A DNA stretch of 64,000 nt from Hippopus hippopus (lineage: Eukaryota > Mollusca > Bivalvia > Cardiida > Cardiidae), in assembly GCA_946811185.2 (NCBI GenBank), contig OX328112.1, positions 19,759,215-19,823,214 on the forward strand, read 5' to 3'. The position numbers and the translations under genes are program-made. The stretch's first letter is position 1. Each line of letters starts with the position of its first letter. A model generated the notes under the pieces. It worked only from the letters and a program-made list of their open reading frames with translations. It searched no databases and was not told the origin of the DNA. Shown piece by piece: positions 12,726 through 36,884 of the stretch.

Positions 12726-13140
12726 GCAGGTCACTGGACAAATATTTGATAAAAATAAACATTAAAGCTCTTGGTTTGCCAATAAAAGTACAGTAAAGTG
12801 TCAAACAAGGTGAATAGTTTGTTTTTTTTTATTTTCAATGTAAAAACTCCAGTGGTGTGACAGTGTTGGAGACAAATCAAGGGACTAAACTGACTATTAT
12901 TATCGAGATTAAATATCAAAAACCGCATTCTTGCGCAGGTCACTGGACAAATATTTGATAAAAACAAACACCAAAGCTCTTGATTTGCCAAGAACGTACA
13001 GCAAAAAGTCAAATATTGAGATTTTTTTTTTCTATTATAAATGCAGAATACAAAAAACAGGAGTGTGACAGTGTTGGAGACAAATCAAAGGAGATAACTG
13101 ACTATCATCTCCTATTGTATCACTTGTTTTACATTTCCGT
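12726..13140 (+). repeat. 209-bp tandem duplication
   Basis: GCAGGTCACTGGACAAATAT starts at 12726 and 12935. Both copies continue through AAAGCTCTTG, TTTGCCAA and GTGACAGTGTTGGAGACAAA. No gene is seen in it. Confidence 0.82.
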
Positions 13141-13180
13141 GTAAGATTTATAAACAAGTTAAACCCTTTCCCAGACGTAA

Positions 13181-13403
13181 GGGATCCTGTATGGCTCACT
13201 GGTAAGGTGCAGGTCTCGTAACCTGGAGGCCCCGTGTTCAAGCATCCCTGGAAGCACCGGGTTATAGGCGGGAGAGACCTTGGGCAAGACAGTTTTAGAG
13301 ACCTTGCCCAGCATTGGTGTTGCCAAGGGGATACATGAATATGTGAGCTGTTGCCGTGATATTACTGAATATTGAGAGCGGCGTAAAAACTCCATTAAGC
13401 CGA
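13181..13403 (+). mobile_element. SINE family B copy at the start of a P element
   Basis: Head GATCCTGTATGGCTCACTGG with CCCCGTGTTCAAGC, body ACCTTGGGCAAGACAG, end GAGAGCGGCGTAAAAACTCC. P-family termini lie on each side (AACCCTTTCCCAGACG before, TTTACCAAACAACAAG after). Confidence 0.78.
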
Positions 13404-13404
13404 A

Positions 13405-13620
13405 TAGCCAATTTACCAAACAACAAGGTTTTAAACTTGTCCAAGTTAAAACCATTTGCAGACTACAAAACAGATGGCTAAATTGATAAGATTTACTCGT
13501 ATTTCTGAAAGAGTAGAAAAACTTGGTGGGAAAAAGAGAAAATGCTGGTTACCAGCATTTTCTCCTGTTCCCACAATGTTTCCAAAAGCATTCATTCTTA
13601 CGTTAAACTAGGGATTTTGT
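13405..13620. mobile_element. P-family MITE downstream of SINE B
   Basis: ATTTACCAAACAACAAGGTT at the left, palindrome CTTGGTGGGAAAAAGAG to its complement around GCTGGTTACCAGC, right end worn. Confidence 0.75.
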
Positions 13621-13646
13621 AGTAATGGATCAAATTAAGTTAGCCT

Positions 13647-13885
13647 TGCTCTTGCAAAAGGGGGCTTAATGTGTTTCCATGATGTATTATACCAAGCAAG
13701 TCATCACATAATTTTGGATCGATAAAGTCCATTTTGGCTAACAATGGACTGAATCATGAGGTAGACTGATCCTTGGATTTTCAGAATATTGACAAACAAC
13801 AAAAAGTTTTGGCCCAGGTCATCCTGCGCTGCAGGCTCAACAAGGTCGATACGCTTTGCAGGTGCATTAAGCCCCCTTCATTGAT
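13647..13885. mobile_element. M-family MITE, ends worn
   Basis: TTGCTCTTGCAAAAGGGGGC at the left and GGTGCATTAAGCCCCC at the right, core GCGCTGCAGGC. Confidence 0.7.
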
Positions 13886-14420
13886 TTCGGCTGTCTGACC
13901 CATTTACCAGACGTCAAATTTTTTGGACTTGTTCAATTTGAGAGCATTCGAAGATAATAAATTAAGCGTGGACGAAATGATGGGATATCTCCTTTAAACT
14001 TAAAGGTTAGAAGACATTGTGGGAAAGAGAGACTGAAATCAGTTATTTTCGGCTGTCTGACCCATTTACCAGACATCAAATTTTTTTGGACTTGTTCAGT
14101 TTGAGAGCATTCGTAGATAATAAATTAAGCGTGGACGAAATGATGAGATATCTCCTTTAAACTTAAAGGTTAGAAAACATTGTGGGAAAGGGAGAAAATC
14201 AGTTATTTTCGGCTGTCTGACCCATTTACCAGACATCAATTATTTTGGACTTGTTCAGTTTGAGAGCATTCGCAGATAATAAATTAAGCGTGGACGAAAT
14301 GATGGGATATCTCCTTTAAACTTAAAGGTTAGAAAACATTGTGGGAAAGAGAGAAAATCCTGCTTTTCAGTAGATCTATGTTCTGCTTTTCCCCAAAATG
14401 TTTTCAAAAGCCTTTTCTGC
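13886..14420 (+). repeat. Left half of a P element in three tandem 162-bp copies
   Basis: TTCGGCTGTCTGACCC starts at about 13886, 14048 and 14209. Each unit has CATTTACCAGAC, GACTTGTTCAGTTTGAGAGC and GACGAAATGATG and stops just before the palindrome centre. Only the third continues into a right arm. Confidence 0.82.
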
Positions 14421-14583
14421 CGCAGGGTTGTTGATACTCGAGATAGTGAAGTATTGGTTTAATACATGCGTCTACAAAAATGAAATTCAGCGATCAAACA
14501 TAAGTTACGTCTATAAAAAAGCTATTACGGATACTTTCGTATCTACGGGACATTTAACACCGATTTAATCATTCAGTAATTGA

Positions 14584-14805
14584 CCCTTTACCAAACAACT
14601 CCGTGGTTTGATAATCTTGAAGTCAATGGCTTTTGAAAACAATGTGGGAAAAGGAGAAAATGCTGATAACCAGCATTTTCTCCTTTTACCACATTTTTTT
14701 TCCATCTTATCAAGGACAAATGCCATTATTTGAGATGTATCGAATTTATTTTCTGAAAATGTTTTCAATTTCGACAAGTCCAAAGTCTTGTGACCTGGTT
14801 AGGAG
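14584..14805. mobile_element. P-family MITE
   Basis: TTGA|CCCTTTACCAAACAAC ... GACCTGGTTAGGAG|TTTA, with a near-perfect palindrome around GCTGATAACCAGC. A second partial copy follows to about 14910. Confidence 0.83.
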
Positions 14806-14918
14806 TTTACCCTTTTTCAAACCTAATTCGTATTCGAGGATTTTATGGAAGGAAAAAGGGAAGAAATGCTTGTATACATAACCTCTCTTTTCCACAAATG
14901 TTTCTGTAAGTTTAATTT

Positions 14919-15065
<147 letters not shown>

Positions 15066-15299
15066 ACTTTTATTTCTTCAAGTATGAGAAAAACCCATAC
15101 AACTTAAAATATGCATAGCAACAAACCAAATATAAGTCGAAGACGAGTGGAGTTAAAGAAAATGGAGAAAAAAGAACTCGCTCACGTACACGTAGACACA
15201 TGTACACATAAAAAACACGCAGTACAAGGGGACAGTGGTAGATTTCACATTTGGAAAAACCTGCAGCTTACTCTCAGGCTTCACAATTACGAGTAAAGC

Positions 15300-16022
15300 T
15301 TCATATTATTTCATGCTTTTCGGTAATTTATCAGGAAATAATGGTGGATTATAAGGTTCGATAATTCATGGTTACGACCAGTGAAATTAATCGATTTCAT
15401 AGCAGCCAGTACTGAACTACAGTACGGAACTTATTTTAAATAGTAAAACGGTATCCTGGGTACCGTTTTAGCGTACTAATAATTCGTAAGTTTTTTGCGT
15501 AAGAATTTTTGTAACTTTACGCCTACGTTCAGATTTACGAAATTCGTAAATCCATTGAATTAAACTTTCGTAACTGGGTGAAATTTCGGTAGTAAATATT
15601 TCCGTAACTCTTCAAGTGAAGGCGGAAACAGTAGTTCCCGCACACTAGTTACCTAGGTAAAATGTGCGTGGCATTCAATCAGTGGGAAATATGGAGTAAT
15701 TTACGTGAATTTATCCTATATTTCTCGCTTTACGTAATATTGTAATGCATTTTTATGGAGGGGGGTACCCTACGAGGAGTTACCAAAAGCAACTATATGG
15801 GATTTTGATGAAAGTCCCAACAAAAAGGGGTTAGAAGTATGAAAAAGATAGATTATTTGTTGTTGTTGTTTTTTTTTTCTTGAAAGATCGAAATTTATTT
15901 CATCGCGTGAATATCATCAGTAATATTTTCACTCGTGAAAATAGATTGACGGACAGCTCTCGTGAAAATATTACTGATGATAATCACTCGATGAAATAAA
16001 TTTCGATCTTTCACCGATAAAA
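15300..16022 (-). repeat. G-family repeat, inverted copy
   Basis: Reverse orientation relative to 29.0 kb. It contains the hairpin at 15881-16020 (AAATTTATTTCATCG against its complement, with TGATGATAATCACTCG) and the CTAGTTACCTAGGTAAAATG block. It is longer than the other copies because of extra AT-rich text at 15440-15600. Confidence 0.65.
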
Positions 16023-16314
16023 ACAAATATCCTCTGTTTAATTAACTTTCGTTAGAAAAAAAGATCAAATACGTGTAAATGGGACATTCGTGCGACAAAT
16101 AAATCAGATCGTTATCCTTGTCACAGAGAAAACAAGGCAATATGTAGAGTGGAGTGGCCTAAAATAAAGCGAATCCTATCTTTTAAGCCACATGTATATT
16201 ATTGGACAACTGCAAATGCTTTCAATTCGGACGAGTCTTCATTTTAATCGTTTGGTTAACAGTTAAAATCTAACATTATAATTTACTGAGCGTCGCTGTG
16301 GCAACATGGAATTT

Positions 16315-16545
16315 ATTTAATGCATCACCGTGATGCATTATACCAAGCAAGTCATCTCATAAATTATGGATCCATAAACTTTTTTTTTTCAGTCTACTGG
16401 ATCTGGAAGTAGACTACTCCTTTGACATGAAGAAAATTGGCCAATAGCCAAATATTTTGTGGGAACTGCGCAGGCTGACCTGAGTCGATACTTTTTTTTT
16501 TCAGATGCATCAAGCCCCTTTTCCGCAGGGCAAGGCCCATATGTG
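16315..16545. mobile_element. M-family MITE, ends worn
   Basis: ATGCATCACCGTGATGCATT at the left and CAAGCCCCTTTTCCGCAGGG at the right. One half of the core is lost (GTGGGAACTGCGCAGGC). Confidence 0.68.
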
Positions 16546-16611
16546 AAAGTCAATACAGACACTTAATAAGTCTTTATACATTTTACAGGTTAATATTAAT
16601 TGGAAAACATG

Positions 16612-16850
16612 CGTGTTAACATGTAATCCCTTTAGCAAACGACCTCGTGTCTTTACGACTACCTGGAAGAAGCAAGAACATTGTTTGAAAAGGAAAGCAA
16701 CTTTAATAACCAAAATTATCTCCATTTCTCACTCTGTTTTCCCTTACCCTTTTAAGGACAAACTCAATCATTTCGATTGTCTTCTGCAAATGTTTTCATG
16801 ATGGAAAAGTGTAAAATTTTGCTGTTTGGTGAAGTGTTAAATGTATCACT
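16612..16850. mobile_element. P-family MITE, diverged
   Basis: TAATCCCTTTAGCAAACGAC at the left, right end TTTTGCTGTTTGGTGAAGTG|TTAA. The arms no longer pair well. Confidence 0.65.
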
Positions 16851-16996
16851 TTACCTACGAGTAGATTTAAAACGAAAGTTCGTACCGAGATGTCAGGTCT
16901 GTGTCTTTGTTACTTTGTTACTTTGTTATTTTTTGTTTTTGTTTGTTAGTTCGATTGATTGATTGAAATTAAACACGTTATTCAATCGTATTTCAA

Positions 16997-17665
16997 GACT
17001 TCTGATTGGCTAAATTATTTGATTTTCTAAAGTTGAGAGTAACAAAACGTCTGATTGGCTACACCATTTGGTTCAAATTTAGGAAATTTTGGAGATTTCG
17101 ATTGTTTAAGAAGAACCTAAAGAATGTCTGGTATCGATTACGGACCCTGAATGAGTTATCAGTCCTCTGAAAAAAAAATTTTTAGTCCGCAGAGTTTTCA
17201 ATCTCAAAACAAGTCGATTTCTAACCCTTGACACGTATTCACCAACCCTTCTAAGAAAATTCTATGTCTTATTCTCCAAGATTTTCAAAATTTAAAAGCA
17301 ACTTAACTTCTGACTGGCTAAGTCAAATGGTTTAGCCAATCAGAAGTTGTGTTACTTTCAGATTTAGAAAATTCTGGAGAATAAGACAGAGAACGTTCCT
17401 AAACATGGTTGGTGAATAACGACCCTGAAATATATCACTGGGATACATGGACTTCTCTGTTTTAGTCACTAATACTCTACGATTTGGAAATTTAAAAAAA
17501 AAAACTGGTATTTTTTACAGACGAATCCCCGAGTTCTGTGATGACGAAAATGGCTTAAAATTCTAGGTTCTTATTCATCAACCATTTTTAAGAACAGTCT
17601 TTGTCTTTTTCTCCAAAATTTTCAACATTTAAAAGAAACACACCCTCTGATTGGCTAAACCAAAT
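16997..17665. repeat. H-family copies: fragment, full copy, left half
   Basis: 16997-17150 is a piece ending GATTACGGACCCTG. 17229-17427 is complete (ACACGTATTCACCAACCCTT to GGTTGGTGAATAACGACCCT). 17563-17665 is a left half (TTCTTATTCATCAACCATTT). Confidence 0.78.
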
Positions 17666-17847
17666 GGTTTCATAAGTCTCGTTTTAAAACTTGCAGTTGT
17701 GTTGTGATAAAGGATTTACTTCCGTGGAAGTGTAAACTTGATTCATTAGCGATGTAAAAAAAACATGTCACATGGCTGCATCAATAATCCCAATTATCTA
17801 TTGATTTTAGTTTGAGGGCTTCAAGGCTATCGCGCTCTTTCTTTTAA

Positions 17848-18054
17848 CCCTAAAGCTGCTGAGCGTGACTCGCTGACCTTTTGCGGACAGTGTAGATCAA
17901 GATCAGACTGCACAGAACGTGCAGTCTGATCTTGGATCTACACTGTCCGATAAGAAGATATTTTCTTCCAAAAAAGAGTAAGTTTGAAGTAACATTATCT
18001 GGGTTTTTACTACCGGGTTGAAAGTTTAAGTTAAGTTATTCAACAGGATAAAAG
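17848..18054. mobile_element. Q-family MITE, reverse orientation
   Basis: TTAA (17844-17847)|CCCTAAAGCTGCTGAGCG ... CAACAGGATAAAAG|TTGA. Palindrome intact. Confidence 0.8.
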
Positions 18055-18460
18055 TTGAATCCTTTACCAGACAATCCTGAATTTTAAAGATACACCTTTA
18101 TAGCTAGAGAAGAAAAACAATGCTGTTCAAACTTTATAGTGTGTAGAATGGTTCAAATATTGGTCAGCTTTGTAAACATAGAAAAATTATCGATAAATAT
18201 GGTGTACGAGATAAAGAAACTCAGGGGATTTGGTTTCGATTTAAAACCGGAAGCGAAAAACAGTGCGTCCTGTGATGACCCCAAGAAAATGAAAGTGCAT
18301 TTTCTATCAGTCGTAATCTGTGCCACATTGCAACCGCAACATTTGGCATGAAGATACAAGAATGATTATATTTTCATGAAACAAAGCTGAAATGGGTTTA
18401 AAAAAGTAACTCAAAAAGAGTAAAGATGTATCTTTAAAGACCCTAAAGAAAAAGGCTCTA
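18050..18460 (+). repeat. Roughly 400-bp dispersed repeat, copy 1
   Basis: Shares AGAATGGTTCAAAT, CAGCTTTGTAAACAT, CCAAGAAAATGAAA and AAATGGGTTAAAAA-like blocks, in order and orientation, with 28140-28490. Both end near AAAGATGTATCTTTAA. It contains a 70-codon frame that the other copy does not keep. Confidence 0.65.
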
Positions 18461-18778
18461 TGAAGCATGGTTGGAAAAGTAGAAAATGCAGGTAACCAGC
18501 ATTTTCTCCTTTTCCCACCCTGCTTTCTACCCATTTTGTGGACGGATCTCCTCATTTAAGTCACATTCAAGAAGAATACCTTTTTAATGTAGAGGTCTTT
18601 TTAAAAGAGCACTGTGAAATGAGAAAATGCCTGTAAGCAGTATTTTCTTTTGTTCAGTACAATGCTTTCTACCCTTCTGAAGGCAAATCTCCACGTTTGG
18701 GTTACATTTAACTTGTCGTCTGCAGATGCTTTCAATTAGGACAAGTCTAGAATTTTGTCGTATGGTAAAGAACACATT
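18400..18778. repeat. Two adjacent P-family fragments
   Basis: 18440-18545 has the central palindrome around GCAGGTAACCAGC. 18590-18778 has a worn palindrome and right end TTGTCGTATGGTAAAGAA. Confidence 0.68.
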
Positions 18779-18847
18779 AGATAATTTTTTTGAAAGGATT
18801 TTAGGGGACCCTGCGAGGCATAGTTGATAGGTGTAAGGTTCGAAACT

Positions 18848-19090
18848 GATTGATTGATTGACTGACTGTTTGTATGGTGTTTAACGCCGTATTCATTATT
18901 ATTTCATTTATGTCTCGGCGGCCAGTCCACTTATTCATGCTTTCTTGGAGTATCTTTTATCAGTACTCCGTACAATATTCTTTCCAAGCCACTGGCTGCT
19001 TTCCAACTTAAACATCGTCGATGCAATGGTCAGCTTTGAGAGAGGAATGAATCCTGTCATCAATCCTCGGAAATAAAGGGGCCGAGCAGG
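18848..19090 (-). mobile_element. SINE family A copy, head-truncated
   Basis: Tail CAGTCAATCAATCAATCA at 18848 and body through the hallmark GCCAGTGGCTTGGAAAGAAT. It stops at GGCCGAGCAGG, where it abuts a family B copy in the opposite orientation. Confidence 0.8.
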
Positions 19091-19265
19091 GTGTCGAAAC
19101 CTCGAGGCTCCGGGTTCGGTCCACACTGGAAGCATCAGTGTCCTTAAGCAACATAATTCAGGCCCTACCTTAGTACTGGTGAAACCTGGGACATCCATGA
19201 GTAAGTAAGCTGTCGCCATGGTATGACTGATATAATGTTGAAATCGGTGTAAAACGCTATTCAAT
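19091..19265 (+). mobile_element. SINE family B copy, fused head-to-head to family A
   Basis: It begins inside the tRNA-like head at ACCTCGAGGCTCCGGGTTCG, runs through the CTGGTGAAACCTGGGACATC body and ends GTGTAAAACGCTATTCAATG. It lies about 250 bases upstream of EgtD-like exon 1. Confidence 0.78.
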
Positions 19266-19516
19266 GGATCAATCTGAGCACTTTTTATACATCATTGGAA
19301 ACACATTCATCTCATTCACAAGTCTTTATCAGTTTAAAGCGCTTTAAAGTTTCATCAAACCACTAAATCGTAGACACTTCCAAATTAAATGTACTTGAAA
19401 TAATGGGATCCTTACCAGCATTTTCTCCTTTTGCCACAATGTTTGTAAAATAATACTTCCTCGGGGTCGTGAAAACGTGGAATCGTTTGATATAAGAGTT
19501 AATTAACCTTTTTCAG

Positions 19517-32565
<13,049 letters not shown>

Positions 32566-32572
<7 letters not shown>

Positions 32573-32730
32573 CCTTGATCTTTGAGAAAGGGGAGTGCAC
32601 TAATTTGTACGAACGGGAGGAATACTATTTTAGATGTACACATGAAGACCCAAAGTATTGTGGGCCGACCAATTTTCAAGGGACTCGACTGACAATTATA
32701 TTTTACGCATATTTAAATGAATCACCGGTT
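32566..32730 (+). pseudogene. Decayed tandem copy of EgtD-like terminal exon
   Basis: From the stop codon onward, reading one frame off the gene, the DNA encodes VTLIFEKGECTNLYEREEYY and then FRCTHED. These residues align without gaps to MTLALQKGDYINMYEGEGYS and FKYTKQQ in exon 7. After a frame change a further stretch, KVLWADQF, resembles the KEIWTDSN strand, with about 11 intervening residues lost. The copy has no acceptor of its own and follows the first copy directly. It looks like a tandem duplication that decayed. Its conserved Ser position is Tyr. Confidence 0.7.
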
Positions 32731-32807
32731 ACCAAAAATATTTTATAGCCAAATTCATTGCATTGAAGGCACTAGTGTGGCATTTTGTCTAGGGAGCCAT
32801 TGTGTGG

Positions 32808-32813
32808 AATAAA
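32808..32813 (+). promoter_or_regulatory. Candidate polyadenylation signal AATAAA
   Basis: The first AATAAA after the stop codon lies about 235 bases downstream, giving a plausible 3' UTR. It is a short motif in AT-rich DNA, so chance occurrence is possible. Confidence 0.4.
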
Positions 32814-32814
32814 T

Positions 32815-33160
32815 AATTTGAACAAAGGAAAAAAAATGGAAATATTATCCAAATATTGCCTTGAAGGTCAACCTACTAATCAAATTAATACCTTTGTCAG
32901 AAAGCAGTTGTAAATAGTGCTAACTCTTATCCAGCTTATTATGACCTAGGATGTCCTTTGCGACAAGTGAAGACCAAAATAAAACTGCACATCTGTGAAG
33001 TCTTATTTTTATCTGCACCGTTCGCTTATACCTTTTCACATCAGGCCAACAACCCTGTAAATATGAATAAACTGGTCAAAAAATAGGGATGAAAAAGACT
33101 AGCATTTATTTTGCAGGATAGGGGTTATAAATCAATTATTGCCTTTCAGTCAGTCACAGT
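32815..33160. other. Downstream flank of the EgtD-like gene
   Basis: No reading frame recognised. A very worn Q core may lie at 32965-33020 (AAAATAAAACTGCACATCTG). Confidence 0.45.
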
Positions 33161-33169
33161 TAAATTTTG

Positions 33170-33392
33170 TGTCTTCTTGCTTAGCCTCTATCAGGCAGTC
33201 AGTAGCGACTCGGGCATGTAATCCATGTGGCCCCAGCTTGCACTGGTTCAAAAATTGCCTCTGCCACTTCCTTCTGACAATTGCTGAAAATCGATGCAAC
33301 CAAATCAAATCTACTGTTACTTCTGGACTTTTAAGACTATGTAAGGAAGTAGTCAGTGGCTTCGGAGGAATGTTGTATACTGGTAAAGACTT
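33170..33392 (+). repeat. Diverged SINE family A remnant
   Basis: AGGAAGTAGTCAGTGGCTTC and GGAATGTTGTATACTGGTAA match the family A body. Earlier text shows only GGCATGTAATCCATGTGG-like head traces. Confidence 0.5.
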
Positions 33393-33394
33393 TT

Positions 33395-33600
33395 GACAAA
33401 ATTTTGGACTGGTCCAATTTAGATTGGTTAATATCGAAAGCATTTGCAGACGACAAATTACTCAAATGAATTATTTTTATCTGAAAGACCAGTAAAATTC
33501 TTCAAAAAAGGCAAAATGCTGGTTAGCATATTTTTGCATATTCTTTGTACTCCTTCAATAACAAATCCCATCATTTAAGCCAAGAGTTAAATGGTTAACT
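33395..33600. repeat. P-family MITE, diverged
   Basis: TTTTGGACTGGTCCAATTTA and GAAAGCATTTGCAGACGACA at the left; the right arm is lost. Confidence 0.6.
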
Positions 33601-33789
33601 CTTATAAAACGAGTCCGTTATTTCTTACGACACGGAGAAAGCATTTTGAAATACTTTAGGAGAAAAAGAAGAGAAAGTGTAGGCAATCAATATTTTGTCG
33701 CAATATTTTCTACCATTCTTGGACCAGATACATGTACATTCAAGAATAAATGGTTGGTGTATTGGATGGGTTAAGTTTATCGAGCAAGG

Positions 33790-33912
33790 CGGAGGACTTT
33801 ATCTTGTGGGCCAAATGGTTTAGCCAGTCAGATATTGTGTTACTTTCAAATTTAGAAAAACTTGGAGAATAAGACAAAGAACGTTCTTAAGAATAGCTTG
33901 TGAACACGGCCC
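33790..33912. repeat. H-family right half
   Basis: CCAAATGGTTTAGCCAGTCA to AATAGCTTGTGAACACGGCC. Confidence 0.7.
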
Positions 33913-34189
33913 AGGCCTACCACCCAGTGGATAAAATAGTCACATGGCTTAGAGGCATTCGTCATCATCTGATTTTTGCATGCTGCTTCAATGTTTGGCA
34001 ATTTAGTGCCTAATTTTACTTCTGTTACACATCCAGTGTTTCTTATCTCTGGTAATGGTCTAAGTTTTAATTGTTATTTGATTAAATTTTAAGAGATAAA
34101 GATAAAATGAAATGTCAATCACTTATCGAGTTAGCTTTAAACCGGCTATTTTACTACTGTTCAGCTATTAACCTTTAAAGCGACTGTCA

Positions 34190-34280
34190 CAACTATAGTT
34201 GCCTTTGCGGCCACTGTAGACAAAGATCAGACTGCACAAAACGTGCAGTCTGATCTTTGATCTACACTGGCCGCTCTGTC
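34190..34280. repeat. Q-family core palindrome
   Basis: GCGGCCACTGTAGACAAAGA pairs with TCTTTGATCTACACTGGCCG, 33-36 bases per arm. Outer parts are worn away. Confidence 0.72.
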
Positions 34281-34337
34281 TTGACATTTCTGACATTAGC
34301 AACCATGACATTGCTCTTATTAGACTCTAGCGGTCAA

Positions 34338-34557
34338 CTCTTTACCAAACGACCAAATCGTAGAGTTGTCCAAATTGAAAGCATTTGTAGAACACAGAAT
34401 AAGTGTGACTCAAAAATTGAACTTTGTTTTGGGTAGTGTAGAATACATTGTTTAAAAAAAGGAGAAAATGCTGATGGACAGCATTTTCCCGTTTTCCCGC
34501 TATGTTTCAAAAGCTTTCTTTCACAGGGTCATTGAATCGGGATTGTGTGATAAAAGA
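34338..34557. mobile_element. P-family MITE
   Basis: GTCAACTCTTTACCAAACGA at the left, ATTGTGTGATAAAAGA|TTAA at the right. The centre is GCTGATGGACAGC. Confidence 0.8.
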
Positions 34558-34559
34558 TT

Positions 34560-35060
34560 AATAGTACAAATTTTCCAAAATGGCCATGAACCAGGCCAAA
34601 ACCGTTTTGCTTGAATCTCCTATTACGACTTAAAGTTAAAAGACTCTTCAAAAATACTATAGTCTAAGTTCTTAGTTTAAATGATTAAATAAACCTTGGA
34701 GACAAAAGAGATCTTGCTCTAAAAAAGACTTTTAATCGGTCTCTTAGACACCTAACGTTTCCTTAGAAAAATTAGGTGATGTATACTGGTGATGGTTTTT
34801 CACAGGCGATTGAATTGATAAAAGTTTAGGATCAATTTTCAAGTTTGACTGTGTTCACGATTTGGCTGTTATTTTTACTCCTGACAATTAAATCGTCATA
34901 CAGCGGAAGTTTTTAGGAAATGCTGAGATAGCAAAATTGGGGATTATTATTACAAATATCGTAAAGCCTCGCCCAGTGTTTTCAATTTCCATGAATTACA
35001 TGTGTATCACTACGTATAGAGGAACTTTGTACACACCCTGTATCTTAAATCTCAACATCT
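34560..35060. other. Stretch without a gene
   Basis: Unique-looking AT-rich sequence between a P and an H element; nothing recognised. Confidence 0.5.
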
Positions 35061-35259
35061 GGGTGCGTATTCACCAACCATTTTCAAGAACATTCCTACT
35101 CTTATTCTGCAGAATGTTCAAAATTTGAAGGTAAAACAACTCCTGATTGGCTAAACCATTTGGTTTAGCCAATCATGAGTTGCGTTACTTACAAATTTAG
35201 AAACATATTAGAGAAAAAGACCAAGAACGTTTCTAAGAATGGCTGGTGAATACAGACCC
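35061..35259. mobile_element. H-family hairpin MITE, complete
   Basis: GGGTGCGTATTCACCAACCA to TGGCTGGTGAATACAGACCC, near-perfect centre CTGATTGGCTAAACCATTTG. Confidence 0.82.
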
Positions 35260-35264
35260 TTGCC

Positions 35265-35560
35265 CTGGTTTCACGAAAAAATTCGAGTCTCTTACTTTGT
35301 TCAAATCCGCTATCGGACTCAGTTTCCGACTTGAGTGGAGTTCGTTATCTATGACACATTTTACTAACGTTAACAGGCTTAAGTAACGTTCTCAAATCCC
35401 GAATTGACACGTCTCAGACTTAAACTAGCCAAAAAAAAAAAGAGAGGGACTTGGCTGAGTTAACAAACTTTTAGTCCATTATTTTGCTAAGTTAAGCCTG
35501 AAACATTTTGTCAACTCGGGATATGAGAACGTTACTGAAGTCTGTTAATGTAAGTGGAGT
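35265..35560. repeat. Palindromic arms around an A-run
   Basis: AACGTTCTCAAATCCCGAAT at 35388 pairs with CTCGGGATATGAGAACGTTA near 35516. The family is not seen elsewhere in the window. Confidence 0.5.
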
Positions 35561-35611
35561 GCCTCACAAATAACTAATTCAACTCCGGTCGGAAAATGTT
35601 TGGTAAAACCG

Positions 35612-35925
35612 GTTGACTGAATGATTGTATGGTGTTTAATGCCATTTTAAACATTTTTCTCAGTTATATCGCGGTGGCCAGTGCACCTATCCATGCTTTC
35701 CTTGAGTTCCTTAAACCAGTACTCCAGACGACATTCTTTCCAAGCCACTGGCTGCTTCCCCACATAATCATCATCGAAACAATGATCTGCGGTGAAAGAG
35801 GAATGAACCATTTCGCAGTGACTATCATCAATCCTCGGAAAGAAATTGGCCGAGCCGGGAAACGAACTAGCCAGCCCCTGTTCTCAAGTCCTGTACGCTA
35901 CCGACTGATCTACCGGGGCTCGGCT
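35612..35925 (-). mobile_element. SINE family A copy
   Basis: Head at 35925 with a doubled GCCGAGCCGAGCC start, B-box GTTCGTTTCCC, body intact, tail CATTCAGTCAACC. Confidence 0.82.
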
Positions 35926-36065
35926 CGGCTTCATCAAACCAACAAAAACTACATTCCCATCTGTATTCAAGACAAATGTCTGACAAAGAAATTACTATGA
36001 AATTATCGGGTTTCGGATCGAAAAATGTCATCTTCAATAATTGTCTCTATATAATGACGTAATCT

Positions 36066-36692
36066 ATATAGGAACTATGCTCTGGCAAAAGGGGTCTTAG
36101 TACACCTCCGTGATTTATTATACTAGGCAAGTCATCACGTAAATAAGGATCCATAAAAACCATTTTGTTCCACAACAGACTGAATCGTGAGATAGAATGA
36201 TCCTTTGACATGCAGAAAATTGACGAATAGCAAAAGGTGTCGACGCGTGTCAGCCTGTGCGAACTGCGCAGGCTGACATGGGTCGATACTTTTTGAACAT
36301 GCATTAAGCTCCCTTTTCACAGAGAGCGGCTCATACAGAACTTGTAGGCTCTTATGAAAGATACGAATTGTCAAAGCTAATTTCGAGAGAGATTTTCGTG
36401 AAAGGCTTGGCCGTGTAGATGACATAACCAAATTACTTCAGCCATGCTCTGTGAAAATGGGGTTAATACATCTGCAAGATGATTTGACCCAGGTCAGCCT
36501 GCGCTGTCTGTGCAGGCTGACCTGGGTCTAAACGTTTTGCTTTTGGTCAATTTTCTGCATGTCAAAGGACTAGTCTACCTCCAGATTCAGTCAGTTGGTT
36601 GACATAATCCATAATCATGTGATGACTTGCTTGGTATAATGCAAGACGGAGATGCAATAAGCACCCTTTTGCCAGCGCGTGATCCACTTCTA
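36066..36692. repeat. Two M-family MITEs in opposite orientation, about 100 bp apart
   Basis: 36066-36335 reads forward (ACTATGCTCTGGCAAAAGG to TTTTCACAGAGAGCGGCTC). 36440-36692 is reversed (GCCATGCTCTGTGAAAATGG to CCTTTTGCCAGCGCGTG). After it, a roughly 55-bp stretch around TACGTCAAAATTCATTAACC is repeated twice to 36780. Confidence 0.78.
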
Positions 36693-36884
36693 TTTGCATA
36701 TTACGTCAAAATTCATTAACCTTGGAAGTCCACTTCCATTTGCTTATTAAATCTACGTCAAAATTCATTAACCTTGGCAGCCGGTTTTATTTTTCGCGTC
36801 TTGCGACTATCTAGTTTTGAAAAAGAGACGATAACAAAAAATCGATCACAAACATTTGGTTCAATTGCCGGAATTTGTCTTTGT

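Noticed and set aside
18139..18351. Candidate first exon of the EgtD-like gene (MCRMVQILVSF...)
   Set aside because: The segment is a dispersed repeat also present at 28.2 kb, where the frame is broken; phase at GTAAAC does not fit exon 1.
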